A program made the translations under genes and the position numbers. From the NCBI RefSeq assembly GCF_902859945.1, contig NZ_CADIKL010000044.1:1-64000 (forward strand): a DNA stretch of 64,000 bases, read 5' to 3'. Source of the stretch: Paraburkholderia caffeinitolerans. Lineage in GTDB: Bacteria; Pseudomonadota; Gammaproteobacteria; Burkholderiales; Burkholderiaceae. The notes under the pieces were generated by a model, which ran no database searches, was not told the DNA's origin, and was given only the letters and a program-made list of their open reading frames with translations. Shown here in pieces: positions 53,595 to 62,588 of this stretch (its first letter is position 1; every line of letters starts with the position of its first letter).

Positions 53595-53821
53595 TCGGTG
53601 CGCCGGCTCTCGCACGCGCTCATGCCCGTTCGGGCGATGCGGCGATGATGGCCGGTTATATGGGTTCGGGTCAAACCTTCGACGACGCGATCGGCGAATT
53701 CGCGATGGAATACCGGTCGCAAAACCGGCTCGACTACCGTGCATTTATTCAGGCTATCCGGGAAGGTAAGATTCAGGATTCAGGCCACGAGAGAAGACTA
53801 GATGGACTGAGCGCCTGCTGA
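53595..53821 (+). pseudogene. DUF2252 protein, C-terminal remnant
   Basis: The frame reads ALARAHARSGDAAMMAGYMG and DAIGEFAMEYRSQNRLDYRA, then FIQAIREGKIQ. This is the end of DUF2252 proteins (usually ~400-450 aa; kinase-like fold), where 'ARAHARSGD' is nearly invariant. The first ~80% is missing and the kinase remnant abuts it on the other strand, marking a deletion junction near 53590. Confidence 0.65.
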
Positions 53822-53955
53822 GGCGGCCGCTCATGCAGGCGGAGACGCAGAGTCAAGGGGAGAGGGACGCCCCCTGGAGCAACGGTGGCCCGAAACAACG
53901 GCCGAAACGATTGATACGGTTCCATTCCGGTTGAGCTACCGGAGAGGAGAACGCG

Positions 53956-55752
53956 ATGGATAAAGAGCATGTTCCCGTCGTGAGTACTGACGCGACTGCC
54001 CCTGCCAGAGGCTGGCGCGCGATACTCGTGCCAGCGCAATGGCTGCCGGATTACAGGCTGCAATGGCTTTCTTCCGATATTGTCGCGGGGGTTACGCTCG
54101 CTGCGTATGGAATACCTGTATCGCTTGCGTACGCAACGCTCGCCGGGTTACCGGCCCAATTCGGCATTTACTGCTACCTGGTCGGCGGTCTCTTTTACGC
54201 CCTGTTTGGCACCTCCCGACAACTAGCCATTGGGCCTACTTCGGCGATTTCGATGCTGGTGGGGATGACAGTCGTGGACATGGCAGGCGGTGATCCTGAG
54301 CGGTTCGCTTCCATTGCCGCATTGACAGCGATCCTTATCGCGGCCATGTGCCTGCTCGGCTGGATACTGCGACTAAGCTCGCTCGTTAACTTCATCAGCG
54401 AAACCATACTGCTTGGCTTCAAGGCGGGTGCTGCACTGACCATCGCGCTCACCCAGTTGCCGAAACTTTTCGGGGTTAAAGGAGGCGGGGAGAAGTTCTT
54501 CGAACGCATCTCGATTCTGCTTGGGCAGCTTCCAGACACCCAGCTTGTTGTGCTCGCCTTTGGGATCGGCGCGCTAGCCCTATTGGTTCTTGGCGAAAAA
54601 TATTTGCCAGGGCGCCCGGTCGCATTATTCGTGGTAGCGCTGTCCATCGCTCTGCTGTCGCTGACGCCGTTGGGTGCGATGGGATTTAAGGTCGTCGGAG
54701 CATTGCCCCGCGGCCTGCCAATTTTTCACCTGCCCTCGCTCCGCGTTCGGGATGTAGACGGCATCGTCCCATTGGCGTTTGCCTGTCTGCTGTTGTCCTA
54801 CGTGGAAAGCGTGTCGGCTGCGCGCGCAATTGCCCGGAAAAACGGCTACGAAATCGATCCTCGTCAGGAACTGCTGGGACTCGGCGCGGCAAACCTGGCC
54901 GCGGGTCTCTTCCAGGGGTATCCCGTCGCGGGTGGCTTGTCCCAGTCGTCGGTCAACGACAAGGCTGGCGCAAAGACCCCGCTCGCGCTGGTATTCGCTT
55001 CGATCGCTATCGGACTGTGTCTGATGTTCCTCACTGGCCTGCTGACCAACCTGCCCAACGTCGTACTGGCAGCCATCGTGCTGGTGGCCGTGAAGGGCCT
55101 CATTGACATCCGCGAGTTGCGTCATCTCTGGCGAGTCAGTCGCTATGAGTTCATGGTGTCGATGGTCGCATTCGTAGCAGTCCTGTTGCTGGGAATTCTC
55201 AAAGGGGTGATCTTCGCCGTGCTCGCGTCAATGCTTCTGCTAATCAGGCGTGCCGCGCATCCGCATGTGGCGGTTCTTGGACGTATTCCCGGCATGCACC
55301 GCTATTCGGATATCGAGCGCCATGCCGACAACGTGCAAGTTCCCGGTGTGCTGATGTTCCGCATTGAGGCGTCACTGCTTTACTTCAACGCCGACCACGT
55401 GCGCGCGGCGATCACGGAGAGCATCCTGTCGGCGACTTGCCCCTTGAAGCTGGTGATACTGGATCTTTCAAACTCTCCTGCGGTGGACATCGCGGGCGCG
55501 AGGATGCTGGTGACGTTGCACACGGACCTCGTCGACGCAGGAAGACGGTTGCGAATCGTGGCTGCTCATGGCAGCGCGCGCGATATACTGCGCGCCGAAG
55601 GGCTGGGCGAACTCGTTGGCGACATTAGCCGACGGGTCTCGGTGGACGACGCGATCGAGACTTACCTGCACGAAATGGATACGACGAGCATCGATGCCGC
55701 TGAGACGGCGTCGAGAACGCAGCCGGGCGCTGGGGCGACGCTTCAAGACTGA
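53956..55752 (+). CDS. SulP-family anion transporter
   Basis: 598-aa inner-membrane SLC26/SulP protein. Ten or more hydrophobic segments begin after AILVPAQWLPDYRLQWLSSD. Signature stretches are GIPVSLAYATLAGLPAQFGI and GTSRQLAIGPTSAISMLVGM (the helix 3/10 anion site region). The cytoplasmic STAS domain occupies ~residues 440-565 (LVILDLSNSPAVDIAGARML). Substrates of bacterial relatives include sulfate, bicarbonate and dicarboxylates. It cannot be specified here. CGGAGAGGAGAACGCG gives a strong ribosome site. Confidence 0.93.
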   Translation: MDKEHVPVVSTDATAPARGWRAILVPAQWLPDYRLQWLSSDIVAGVTLAAYGIPVSLAYATLAGLPAQFGIYCYLVGGLFYALFGTSRQLAIGPTSAISMLVGMTVVDMAGGDPERFASIAALTAILIAAMCLLGWILRLSSLVNFISETILLGFKAGAALTIALTQLPKLFGVKGGGEKFFERISILLGQLPDTQLVVLAFGIGALALLVLGEKYLPGRPVALFVVALSIALLSLTPLGAMGFKVVGALPRGLPIFHLPSLRVRDVDGIVPLAFACLLLSYVESVSAARAIARKNGYEIDPRQELLGLGAANLAAGLFQGYPVAGGLSQSSVNDKAGAKTPLALVFASIAIGLCLMFLTGLLTNLPNVVLAAIVLVAVKGLIDIRELRHLWRVSRYEFMVSMVAFVAVLLLGILKGVIFAVLASMLLLIRRAAHPHVAVLGRIPGMHRYSDIERHADNVQVPGVLMFRIEASLLYFNADHVRAAITESILSATCPLKLVILDLSNSPAVDIAGARMLVTLHTDLVDAGRRLRIVAAHGSARDILRAEGLGELVGDISRRVSVDDAIETYLHEMDTTSIDAAETASRTQPGAGATLQD

Positions 55753-56157
55753 AGCACTCCGACGTAACGGTACCATGCGGTGAGAAGGAAACCGGACGAC
55801 ATTGCACTGCACCAGAAGAATGTTCATATGGCCTGTTTTTGCAAGCAGGACGAGCGCCGCTCTCGCTGCCGCGATCCGGAATATCAACGTATCCGACCTG
55901 ATGGGTAACGCGGCAGACGGGCGATTTATCGACGATGGATCAAGCTCATATCCGCGGGCTGATTACCGCATTTCATCTTTCCGTCACGGGGCTACCTCGC
56001 TCTTAACCACGGAGATCACGCAGTCGCGTGCTCGCAAAAAAATCTCGAGGATTCCCCTCATCGTGCCCGATGCCGCGTTACCGATCAGGTGGAGGTTAAA
56101 GGTCCTTTCGATAAACAATCCTGAATAAAAATCGGCGAACAAGAGTTATCGGTGTGC
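55753..56157 (+). other. Intergenic region
   Basis: 400 bp between the SulP gene and the IS110 transposase with no recognisable coding sequence. Part of it must hold the IS110 end. Confidence 0.4.
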
Positions 56158-57258
56158 TCAGGCCGGCTGCAGTCGCGTCCCTATGTCCCAGATGAATCCA
56201 CATAGTTCGCGCGCGATTGCGGCACAGGTCTTGTTCTGATGCAGTCCTCGTGCGCGAAGCCGGCGAAATCTGTGGCAGAGCCGAACCTGCGCTTTCCAAG
56301 CGATGTCGATGATATATCGAGGTTGTCCTTCCAGCCGAGGCTGGAGCGATTCACCGATTCTCGCAGGCAACCGATAATTCCATGCCGCCTCGACCAGTAT
56401 CCTGCGCACGTGCGTGTTGCCCGTCTTGGTCAGACTGCCGCGTTGCTTTGAGTTCCCGCTGGAATGTTCCGACGGCACAAGTCCCAGATAGCCCATGAAT
56501 TCGCGTGGATGCGGGAAGCGACGCAAGTCGCCAAGTTCGGCGACAATGGTCAGCGCAGAGATGAAGTCAATGCTGCGAAGGGTCATCAAGCCTTTGACCG
56601 TTGGCAACCAGCGCCAGGTTTCAGCGTGATCGCGCAGCGACTGTGTGAGGCGTACGGCGAGTTCAGTAGCAAACCGCACCGCCATCCGATACTCAGTGAA
56701 GACGATATGCTGGGCGGAATCCTCGAACTTGATCGTGGAGAGAAAGAGCTCATGCTTCGGTCCCCAGCGCGTGCCCGTATAGGCATGACCATGGCGAAGC
56801 AGGAAGGATTTTAGCCTCTGGCGCACTCTGCGCTGGTCGCTTACCGCATCCTCGCGAGCGCGAACCAGGTCGCGGATGGCTTCATCTTGCGGCTCAGGAA
56901 CGGCGACAGGCACAAGTTCTCCAGCCCTATGCAGTCTCGCTAACAGCAGCGCGTCGCGACGGTCCGTCTTGATTCTGTCAGCCGGCCGGCGGGCGACTCG
57001 CGATGGAGCAACCACTTCACAGTGATAGCCCTGCTCGCGCAGTGCCCGGACTAACCCATAGCCGCAGGGGCCTGCCTCATGACAAATGCTGATGTCCGAT
57101 GGCGACCCAAGCTTCGAAAGCGCTTTGGTTAGCGAAATGACGCTGTAACGGGTCGTTCCGACGAACTGGGGATCGTCCCGTGAATGCGCCTTCGCGAATG
57201 CGATTGCAATCGAGTCCTTATGCACGTCGAGCCCGACATAAACCTTGACCTTATCCAT
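56158..57258 (-). CDS. IS110-family transposase
   Basis: 366-aa DEDD-type transposase. The N-terminal RuvC-like domain starts VYVGLDVHKDSIAIAFAKAH, with acidic residues later in ICHEAGPCGYGLVRAL and DRIKTDRRDALLLARLHRAG. The C-terminal Transposase_20 domain has LRSIDFISALTIVAELGDLR and YLGLVPSEHSSGNSKQRG with the Ser nucleophile region. Intact frame. IS110 ends lack long inverted repeats, so element limits are not called. It directly precedes the truncated IS3 copy. Confidence 0.93.
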   Translation of the reverse strand: MDKVKVYVGLDVHKDSIAIAFAKAHSRDDPQFVGTTRYSVISLTKALSKLGSPSDISICHEAGPCGYGLVRALREQGYHCEVVAPSRVARRPADRIKTDRRDALLLARLHRAGELVPVAVPEPQDEAIRDLVRAREDAVSDQRRVRQRLKSFLLRHGHAYTGTRWGPKHELFLSTIKFEDSAQHIVFTEYRMAVRFATELAVRLTQSLRDHAETWRWLPTVKGLMTLRSIDFISALTIVAELGDLRRFPHPREFMGYLGLVPSEHSSGNSKQRGSLTKTGNTHVRRILVEAAWNYRLPARIGESLQPRLEGQPRYIIDIAWKAQVRLCHRFRRLRARGLHQNKTCAAIARELCGFIWDIGTRLQPA

Positions 57259-57384
57259 GACTGTCTCCGCCGTTCAGTGAAGGTCGTCCGATTATCGGAT
57301 GTGAACGCCTCCGCTGCGTTTCCCTGAAGGCCATCATGTCTTAAGCGGCGCGCTCACCAAGGCGGGATTGCTGAGCGCAAAGCG

Positions 57385-58215
57385 ATGATTGACCGTGGCC
57401 ATGCGTTGCCTGTTTCGCAACAAGTCCGGCTTGTTGGTATCGCGAGATCGAGCGCGTATTACCGGGCGAGGCCTGTGAGCGAAGCCGATCAACGGCTGAT
57501 GCGCCGGATCGACGAACTGCATCTGGAGTTCCCGTTTGCCGGTGCACGGATGCTGGCGCGCCTGCTGCGCCGGGAAGACCACGCGGTCGGCCGCCGCCGC
57601 GTGCGCACGCTCATGAAGCGCATGGGCGTGGAGGCGTTGTACTGCAGGCCGAACACGAGTCGACGCAACGCGCAGCACAAGGTCTGGCCGTATCTGCTGC
57701 GCGGCATGAAGATCGAGCGGGCCAACCAGGCCTGGGCACTCGACACGACCTACATTCCCATGGCGCGCGGCTTCGTGTATCTGACGGCGGTGGTGGACTG
57801 GGCCAGCCGCAAGGTCCTCGCGCACCGCGTGGCGATCACGCTGGAGGCCGTGCATGCCGTTGAAGCGCTGGAAGAAGCGTTCGCCCGCTATGGGCACCCC
57901 GACATCGTGAACACCGATCAGGGCAGCCAGTTCACGGCGGCAGCCTTCACCGAGGCGGTGCTGGGCCGAGGCATTCGGCTGTCGATGGATGGCAAAGGCG
58001 CCTGGCGCGACAACGTGTTCGTCGAGCGCGTGTGGCGCAGCATCAAGTACGAAGAGATTTATTTGAGAGCCTACGAGTCGGTCAGCCATGCCCGGCGCTC
58101 CATTGGCCAATACATTGAGTTGTACAACCGCAAACGTCCTCATTCGAGCCTGGCGGATCAAACGCCCGATGAGGCATACTTCACGACGCTGCCTGCGATC
58201 AAATCGGCAGCATGA
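57385..58215 (+). CDS. IS3-family transposase OrfB (element truncated at 5' end)
   Basis: 276-aa integrase-core protein. The N-terminal HTH_21 region (ALPVSQQVRLVGIARSSAYY) is followed by the DDE domain: ALDTTYIPMARGFVYLTAVV (Asp), HPDIVNTDQGSQFTAAAFTE (Asp), and KGAWRDNVFVERVWRSIKYE (Glu). OrfA is absent. Only its last ~20 codons seem to remain (57325-57390, ...GALTKAGLLSAKR*) before IS110-associated sequence, so the element cannot make the OrfAB fusion transposase. The right end continues to about 58290. Confidence 0.9.
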   Translation: MIDRGHALPVSQQVRLVGIARSSAYYRARPVSEADQRLMRRIDELHLEFPFAGARMLARLLRREDHAVGRRRVRTLMKRMGVEALYCRPNTSRRNAQHKVWPYLLRGMKIERANQAWALDTTYIPMARGFVYLTAVVDWASRKVLAHRVAITLEAVHAVEALEEAFARYGHPDIVNTDQGSQFTAAAFTEAVLGRGIRLSMDGKGAWRDNVFVERVWRSIKYEEIYLRAYESVSHARRSIGQYIELYNRKRPHSSLADQTPDEAYFTTLPAIKSAA

Positions 58216-58478
58216 TCGCCCCGGACGTTCCACTTAAAAATCTCAGAAAGCTGTCCGAACGAGCGAGGCCACCTCTGATAGCGGCGCCCCGCGCGATTGA
58301 TAAGGAGGAGCGTAGTGCCTTGGTTCCGGGAGATGATGCGGATCTGCACAGGGTCTTCAGTCTTCGCGCCCACTTGTTTCTGGACTATCGTTCAACGCCA
58401 CACAACGAATCCAGATCGCTTTGCCGCACATGCGAAGGTATCCTTATGACAACGAGGGGCGCGGCCAAGCTGTAGATG

Positions 58479-58681
58479 GGCTCTGTCACGTTGGCGAGGT
58501 AGTCACGTAAGATTGCGCGATGACGAAGACAAAATCGCTTTATCATGGCCACCGGTTCCCGGCGACGGTCATCAGTCACGCGGTTCGGTGGTATTTCCGG
58601 TTCCAACTCAGCTTGAGTGATATTGAAGAACTGCTGTTCGAACGCGGTGTCATCGTCGGTTATGAGACGATCCGCCGCTGG
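58479..58681 (+). pseudogene. IS6-like element, left half (N-terminal transposase, plus strand)
   Basis: Begins with the terminal repeat GGCTCTGTCACGTTGGCG (58479). The frame from 58520 reads MTKTKSLYHGHRFPATVISH and ends VGYETIRRW exactly at 58681. This is the zinc-finger/HTH N-terminus of IS6-family transposases, ~54 of the ~235 residues. The last eight bases GCCGCTGG recur inverted at 59313-59320. The remaining C-terminal half lies downstream in the opposite orientation. Confidence 0.75.
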
Positions 58682-59320
58682 GGCACTGTCACGTTGTCGT
58701 GCTGATGTCGGAGTAGGTGATAGAGCGCACCGCACGCTCAGAATACAAACGGATCTTGGATAAGCTCAGTGAAACGATGCCACGCGGCAAAGCGTGCGGT
58801 GAGCTGTTTGCGATAGAGTGACGCACCCAGTAAATGTCGTTTGAGCGCGAAGTGCTGGCGAATCGGTCCGAAGCTTGACAGAAATGCTTGTGTGCGATCG
58901 GGATCGCGAAAGCCACGCATCCGGCGCTCGCGTTCACGCGTAGGTTGATGGCTATTTTCGGCACGGTTGTTCACACATGCACTGGCTTTGACGAACACGT
59001 GTTTGACGTTTGCCAGCTCGGGGAATTCAGCCTTAGTGGCCGGATAACTGCGCAATTGATCGTTGACGATCCTTCGCGGTGCGTCGGGACATGCGTCCAG
59101 CACTCGTTTGACAAAGCGCTTTGCTGCGGCCTCATCGCGACGTTTCTCCAGCAGGATGTCGAGTTCGGCACCGTGCTGATCGACTGCCCGCCAGAGCAGG
59201 TAAGGCTCACCGCGCAACCTAACGAAAACTTCGTCAAGATGCCATGTGCTGCCAGCTTTGCGGCGAGCCGGCTTGACGCGATGTGGGCGAAGCCCGCGCC
59301 GAATTTGTCGCACCAGCGGC
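58682..59320 (-). pseudogene. IS6-like element, right half, inverted (C-terminal transposase)
   Basis: Starts with terminal repeat GGCACTGTCACGTTGTCG (58682), the partner of the repeat at 58479. On the minus strand it reads RRWCDKFGAGFA, then a 2-base (CA) insertion at 59281-59285 shifts the frame, and the rest follows: RRKAGSTWHLDEVFVRLRGE (first Asp), RRIVNDQLRSYPATKAEFPE (second Asp), AENSHQPTRERERRMRGFRD (Glu region). Joining its start to the left half at the shared GCCGCTGG restores YETIRRWCDKFGAGFA, a continuous IS6 motif. This is therefore an inverted half of one element. Confidence 0.75.
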
Positions 59321-59790
59321 GGCTCTGTCGAGTTGACGTGAGCGGGCTATGTGGGCAGAAAAAACAGTTATCCTTTTTAACGGACGACATTGGCTGCGGC
59401 ATCAATAGTCCAACCATGCCAGGTGGCGAGGCGTTCCTTGAGTATGGCGCGATGACATGCCGTGTTCATCCGATGTCCGGGCAACGCGAAGTGCTGCCGG
59501 ATCGGACCGAACGATGAGAGAAATGCCTGTGTGCGCTTCGAATCACGAAACCCGGACATGGCACGTTCACGCTGGCGCGTGGGTTGGTGACTGTTCTCTG
59601 CCCGGTTGTTGACCCGTGCCGCTGCTTTCACGAACACGTGCTTCACGCTGGCCAGTTCCGGAATGTCCGCCTTCGCTGCCGGATAGCTGCGTAACTGGTC
59701 AGTGACGATCCTGCGTGGCACGGACGCCGAACGCAGCAAGCGCATGAAGAAGTGTTTGGCGGCAGCCTTGTCGCGCCGCTTTTGCACCAG
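59321..59790 (-). pseudogene. Second IS6-like element, 5'-truncated
   Basis: A new terminal repeat GGCTCTGTCGAGTTGACG starts at 59321, directly after the 8-bp CCAGCGGC. The minus strand carries the C-terminal half of a related transposase (QKRRDKAAAKHFFMRLLRSA, RRIVTDQLRSYPAAKADIPE, NNRAENSHQPTRQRERAMSG). Similarity stops near 59790, where the CBS-gene promoter region begins, so the N-terminal half and other end are lost. It is clearly a different copy from the neighbour, with several substitutions per 20 residues. Confidence 0.75.
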
Positions 59791-59876
59791 GGCCCCGTAA
59801 GCACATGCGAGAATGAATGCCTGCCCTGGCTAACGTTGAAAAGATTCCTGCACGTGGCGGTCCATCTTGAAGCCAA

Positions 59877-59890
59877 TTGATGCAGGTCAA
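59877..59890 (+). promoter_or_regulatory. FNR/Anr-like box
   Basis: TTGAT-GCAG-GTCAA, 9 of 10 conserved bases, 84 bp upstream of the CBS-BON gene start. Confidence 0.55.
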
Positions 59891-59973
59891 TGTGCCCGTG
59901 CGGGTCCACCTTAGGCTGGTTCCACGCCAACAGGTATTGGTGTGCAAAGAATTCAAGGTGCAAGGAGATGGCC

Positions 59974-60666
59974 ATGCAAGCTGTCGATGTTATGACTCGG
60001 GACGTCGTGTCGGTCAAGCCTGACATGACTGTGCGGGAAGCGGCAGCGCTTCTCGTCGAACACGAAATTAGTGGGGCGCCGGTTCTCGACCCTCAGGGGC
60101 TTTTGCTCGGCATGATCAGCGACGGTGATTTGCTGCATCGGGTTGAACTCGGCACCGAAGAGTTCCGCCGTTCGTCGTGGCTCGAAATGTTCTCAGCGCG
60201 CCGTGATGCCGCAGCCTATGTCAAGGCGCACGCCCGTCTCGTGAAGGACGTCATGACCGGGGGTGTGGTCACCGTCGGCGAGGCCACGCCGCTTGATGAA
60301 GTCGCAGATCTTCTTGAAATCCATCACGTCAGACGCGTGCCGGTGATGCGCGGGGATCGGGTCGTCGGGATTGTGAGCCGCGCCAATCTTGTCCAGGCGC
60401 TGGCAATTGCGCCTCTTGAGCCCAACATGCAACAGGCCGTGAGTGATCGCGAGATTCGGGCCATGCTGATGGGTGAGATCGCTGGCCGTAACTGGGCCCT
60501 GTCTGGCCGTAACATCATTGTCCAGAACGGCATCGTCCACCTGTTCGGTTACTACGTGTGGTCCCCCGCCCAGCTTCAGGCATTGCGTGTCGCGGCGGAA
60601 GGCATCCCCGGCGTGAAAGCGGTTGAGGATCATACCTGCGCCACGCCGGCTACGGTGGGAATTTAA
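59974..60666 (+). CDS. CBS-pair protein with C-terminal BON domain
   Basis: 230-aa protein. Two CBS motifs bind adenine nucleotides: VMTRDVVSVKPDMTVREAAA (residues ~5-60) and VMTGGVVTVGEATPLDEVAD (~95-150). A BON domain follows from ~residue 160 (IRAMLMGEIAGRNWALSGRN, IHLFGYYVW-like strand, EGIPGVKAVEDHT). The ATG at 59974 has AAGGAG six bases upstream; the ATG at 59968 overlaps that site. Similar CBS-BON proteins belong to Burkholderia low-oxygen loci. The FNR-like box at 59877 supports this. Confidence 0.9.
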   Translation: MQAVDVMTRDVVSVKPDMTVREAAALLVEHEISGAPVLDPQGLLLGMISDGDLLHRVELGTEEFRRSSWLEMFSARRDAAAYVKAHARLVKDVMTGGVVTVGEATPLDEVADLLEIHHVRRVPVMRGDRVVGIVSRANLVQALAIAPLEPNMQQAVSDREIRAMLMGEIAGRNWALSGRNIIVQNGIVHLFGYYVWSPAQLQALRVAAEGIPGVKAVEDHTCATPATVGI

Positions 60667-61294
60667 CGGACCGGGCCGGACAATCACGAACTGGATGGCA
60701 GGCCCACACCCAGTTAACCTAATCATTTGCCGAATTCATGTTCGAACTTTACGCACGCTAAATTCCTTTCAGATTACAGAGTATGTGAATTTCCATAATT
60801 CATTTGCGCGACATCATCCTTCGCCTGTGTGCTGATCGCTTCGTTCTTCGTAGTGGCCTCGGGGCTATCGCACTCCGCCCACGCATGCCGGCAATGCTGG
60901 AATCAACGCGAAGATCAGCCATATGGCGCACTACGAACTGCGGTTCGGCGATGTCGGGCCAAGCTGAATAGCCGTCTGTATCGTCACGTGACTGTTTGCA
61001 ATGCTTATAAATATATCTAATGCGTTTTGGTGCGGGTGGATAGACGGAAACCAACTGATTTTGCACATTTTCTATTCGGGAACCCAAGGCAACCCCACGC
61101 CTGGATTGGGTGCATCTAACTGGGAAATTGTACGGAAATCAACGTCACCCCTAATCGATGTGTCGTAAGGTCGCGGTAGGGCGGGACCTGAAAATCACGC
61201 AGGCGATTGACGTGGATCAGCGATGCGTATCGACGGACCCGTACGCTGCGACGATTGGGCGTCTGACCGGACGCCTGCCACCGGAGAATCCGAC
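60667..61294 (+). other. Intergenic region with a possible FNR-like site
   Basis: 630 bp without a supported gene, AT-richer than its surroundings. TTGAC-GTGG-ATCAG at 61207-61220 matches 8 of 10 FNR positions, 75 bp before the flavodoxin start, and is a weak candidate. Confidence 0.4.
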
Positions 61295-61822
61295 ATGTCC
61301 GCGCAGCCCAACGTTCTTGTCGTCTACTTCTCGCGTACGGGCATGACCCGGCGCATCGCTGAGTTGCTGGCATCAGAGATAGGCGCGGACATCGAACCGA
61401 TTCGCCAGCAGGGTAAGCATCCGGCGCGCGCGGGTGTGCGCGGCTACGTGAGATCGCTCATCGAGGCGTTGGGTCAACGCCAGGTCAAGGTGATGCCGGC
61501 TACGCACGACGTGTCGGCTTACGACGTCGTAGTGGTGGGTTCACCGGTCTGGGCCAGCCACGCTTCGGCGCCCGCCCTCGCCTGGTTGAAGGAGAACGGT
61601 GGACAGGTCCGTCGCCTCGCGCTTTTCTGTACGCTAGGCGGACACGGTGGCCAACCCGCGCTGGAGCAGATGGCAAGGACGGGCGGCAAATCGCCGCTCG
61701 CATGCTGCGAGATCACGGCTTACGACTTGCGTCGGCGCATTGACGGGACGAAGCGGCAGGAGTTCGGCAAGAGGATCCGCCACCGTCTCTCCACGTTTCA
61801 GCAGACGGAGAGGATGCTGTGA
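61295..61822 (+). CDS. Flavodoxin-like protein
   Basis: 175-aa FMN-binding flavodoxin-fold protein. The phosphate loop is VLVVYFSRTGMTRRIAELLA (S-R-T-G-M-T) near residue 9. The second FMN loop VVVGSPVWASHASAPALAW and the 90s loop LFCTLGGHGGQPALEQMA are present. It probably serves as an electron carrier or quinone/dioxygen reductase partner. GGAGA sits 9 bp before the ATG. The frame to 61223 is longer but begins outside the conserved fold. It stands alone between the CBS gene and an alcohol dehydrogenase remnant. Confidence 0.87.
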   Translation: MSAQPNVLVVYFSRTGMTRRIAELLASEIGADIEPIRQQGKHPARAGVRGYVRSLIEALGQRQVKVMPATHDVSAYDVVVVGSPVWASHASAPALAWLKENGGQVRRLALFCTLGGHGGQPALEQMARTGGKSPLACCEITAYDLRRRIDGTKRQEFGKRIRHRLSTFQQTERML

Positions 61823-61879
61823 CTGGCCGTGTCGACGTCCTCGACGCCGACACGGTCTGGTCCGAACTGCAAGTGCTCG

Positions 61880-62066
61880 TCAACCGACCGACAGTACGAT
61901 CCGCCCGTCGACCTTGCCCTCACGCAGCGCGCCGACAATGGTGCTAATGCTATTGAATCGGTCGCGGTGAATATGCGCGCGCACGTGCCTTGTGTGGCGA
62001 AGTCGACCGATTCCTGCAGTTTGCGGCGCGTGCCTGCAATCGCCCCGCGCACGGTAATCCCATTTA
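61880..62066 (-). pseudogene. Zinc alcohol dehydrogenase (AdhP-like), C-terminal remnant
   Basis: The minus strand reads VLNGITVRGAIAGTRRKLQE and ESVDFATQGT, then in a shifted frame ALREGKVDGRIVLSVG to a TGA at 61880-61882. This is the last ~60 residues of AdhP-type medium-chain dehydrogenases (~340 aa), where 'LNGI-VRGSIVGTR-DLQE' and 'GK--GRVVL' are typical. The N-terminal side is cut exactly at the IS427-like element (62067), and a frameshift lies near 61970. Confidence 0.7.
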
Positions 62067-62150
62067 GAACCCTTAACAAAATGAACGAAGGGGCTGTTAA
62101 CCCTCGATGAATGCTGTTAACCTTTTCATTGTTTCGACGACGAAAAGGAA

Positions 62151-62588
62151 ATGGCCAAGCCGATACTCGACGACGAACTGTGGGCACTCATCGAACCGTT
62201 GCTGCCCCCTCCCAAACTACGGCGAACCCGTTATCCGGGGCGCAAACCGCTCGACAATCGTGCGGTGCTCACCGGCATTCTCTTCGTCTTACAAACAGGC
62301 CTGCGTTGGGACCTACTGCCTCGCGAGATGGGTTGCGGCAGCGGCATGAGTTGCTGGCGTCGCCTCCGTGACTGGCAAGCCGCAGGCGTCTGGGAGCAGT
62401 TGCACGAGGTGCTGCTTGCGCGATTGCGCGCAGCCGACCAAATCGACTGGTCTCGCGTCATCGTCGATTCCTCTTCAATCCGCGCTGTGGGCTCAGGTCA
62501 AAAACAGGACCGAATCCCACAGACCGCGCGCGACCCGGTTCAAAGCACCATCTCATCACCGAAGCGCAGGGCATGCCGCTCGCGGTGA
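62151..62588 (+). CDS. IS427-type transposase, OrfA
   Basis: 145-aa N-terminal part: LLPPPKLRRTRYPGRKPLDN (DUF4096) and VLQTGLRWDLLPREMGCGSG, with the first catalytic Asp in WSRVIVDSSSIRAVGSGQK. At a run of five A (62500-62504, CAAAAAC) a -1 slip would continue in the OrfB frame, giving the full transposase. The residues after GQK in this frame are not conserved, supporting programmed frameshifting there. Confidence 0.85.
   Translation: MAKPILDDELWALIEPLLPPPKLRRTRYPGRKPLDNRAVLTGILFVLQTGLRWDLLPREMGCGSGMSCWRRLRDWQAAGVWEQLHEVLLARLRAADQIDWSRVIVDSSSIRAVGSGQKQDRIPQTARDPVQSTISSPKRRACRSR

Noticed and set aside
58212..58475. 87-codon frame after the IS3 OrfB
   Set aside because: It reads through the IS3 right end into unrelated sequence, so coding is unlikely.
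58479..59320. Interpretation as two nested IS6 insertions
   Set aside because: The terminal repeats at 58479 and 58682 pair with each other, and the two gene halves join at one codon, so one self-inverted element is simpler.
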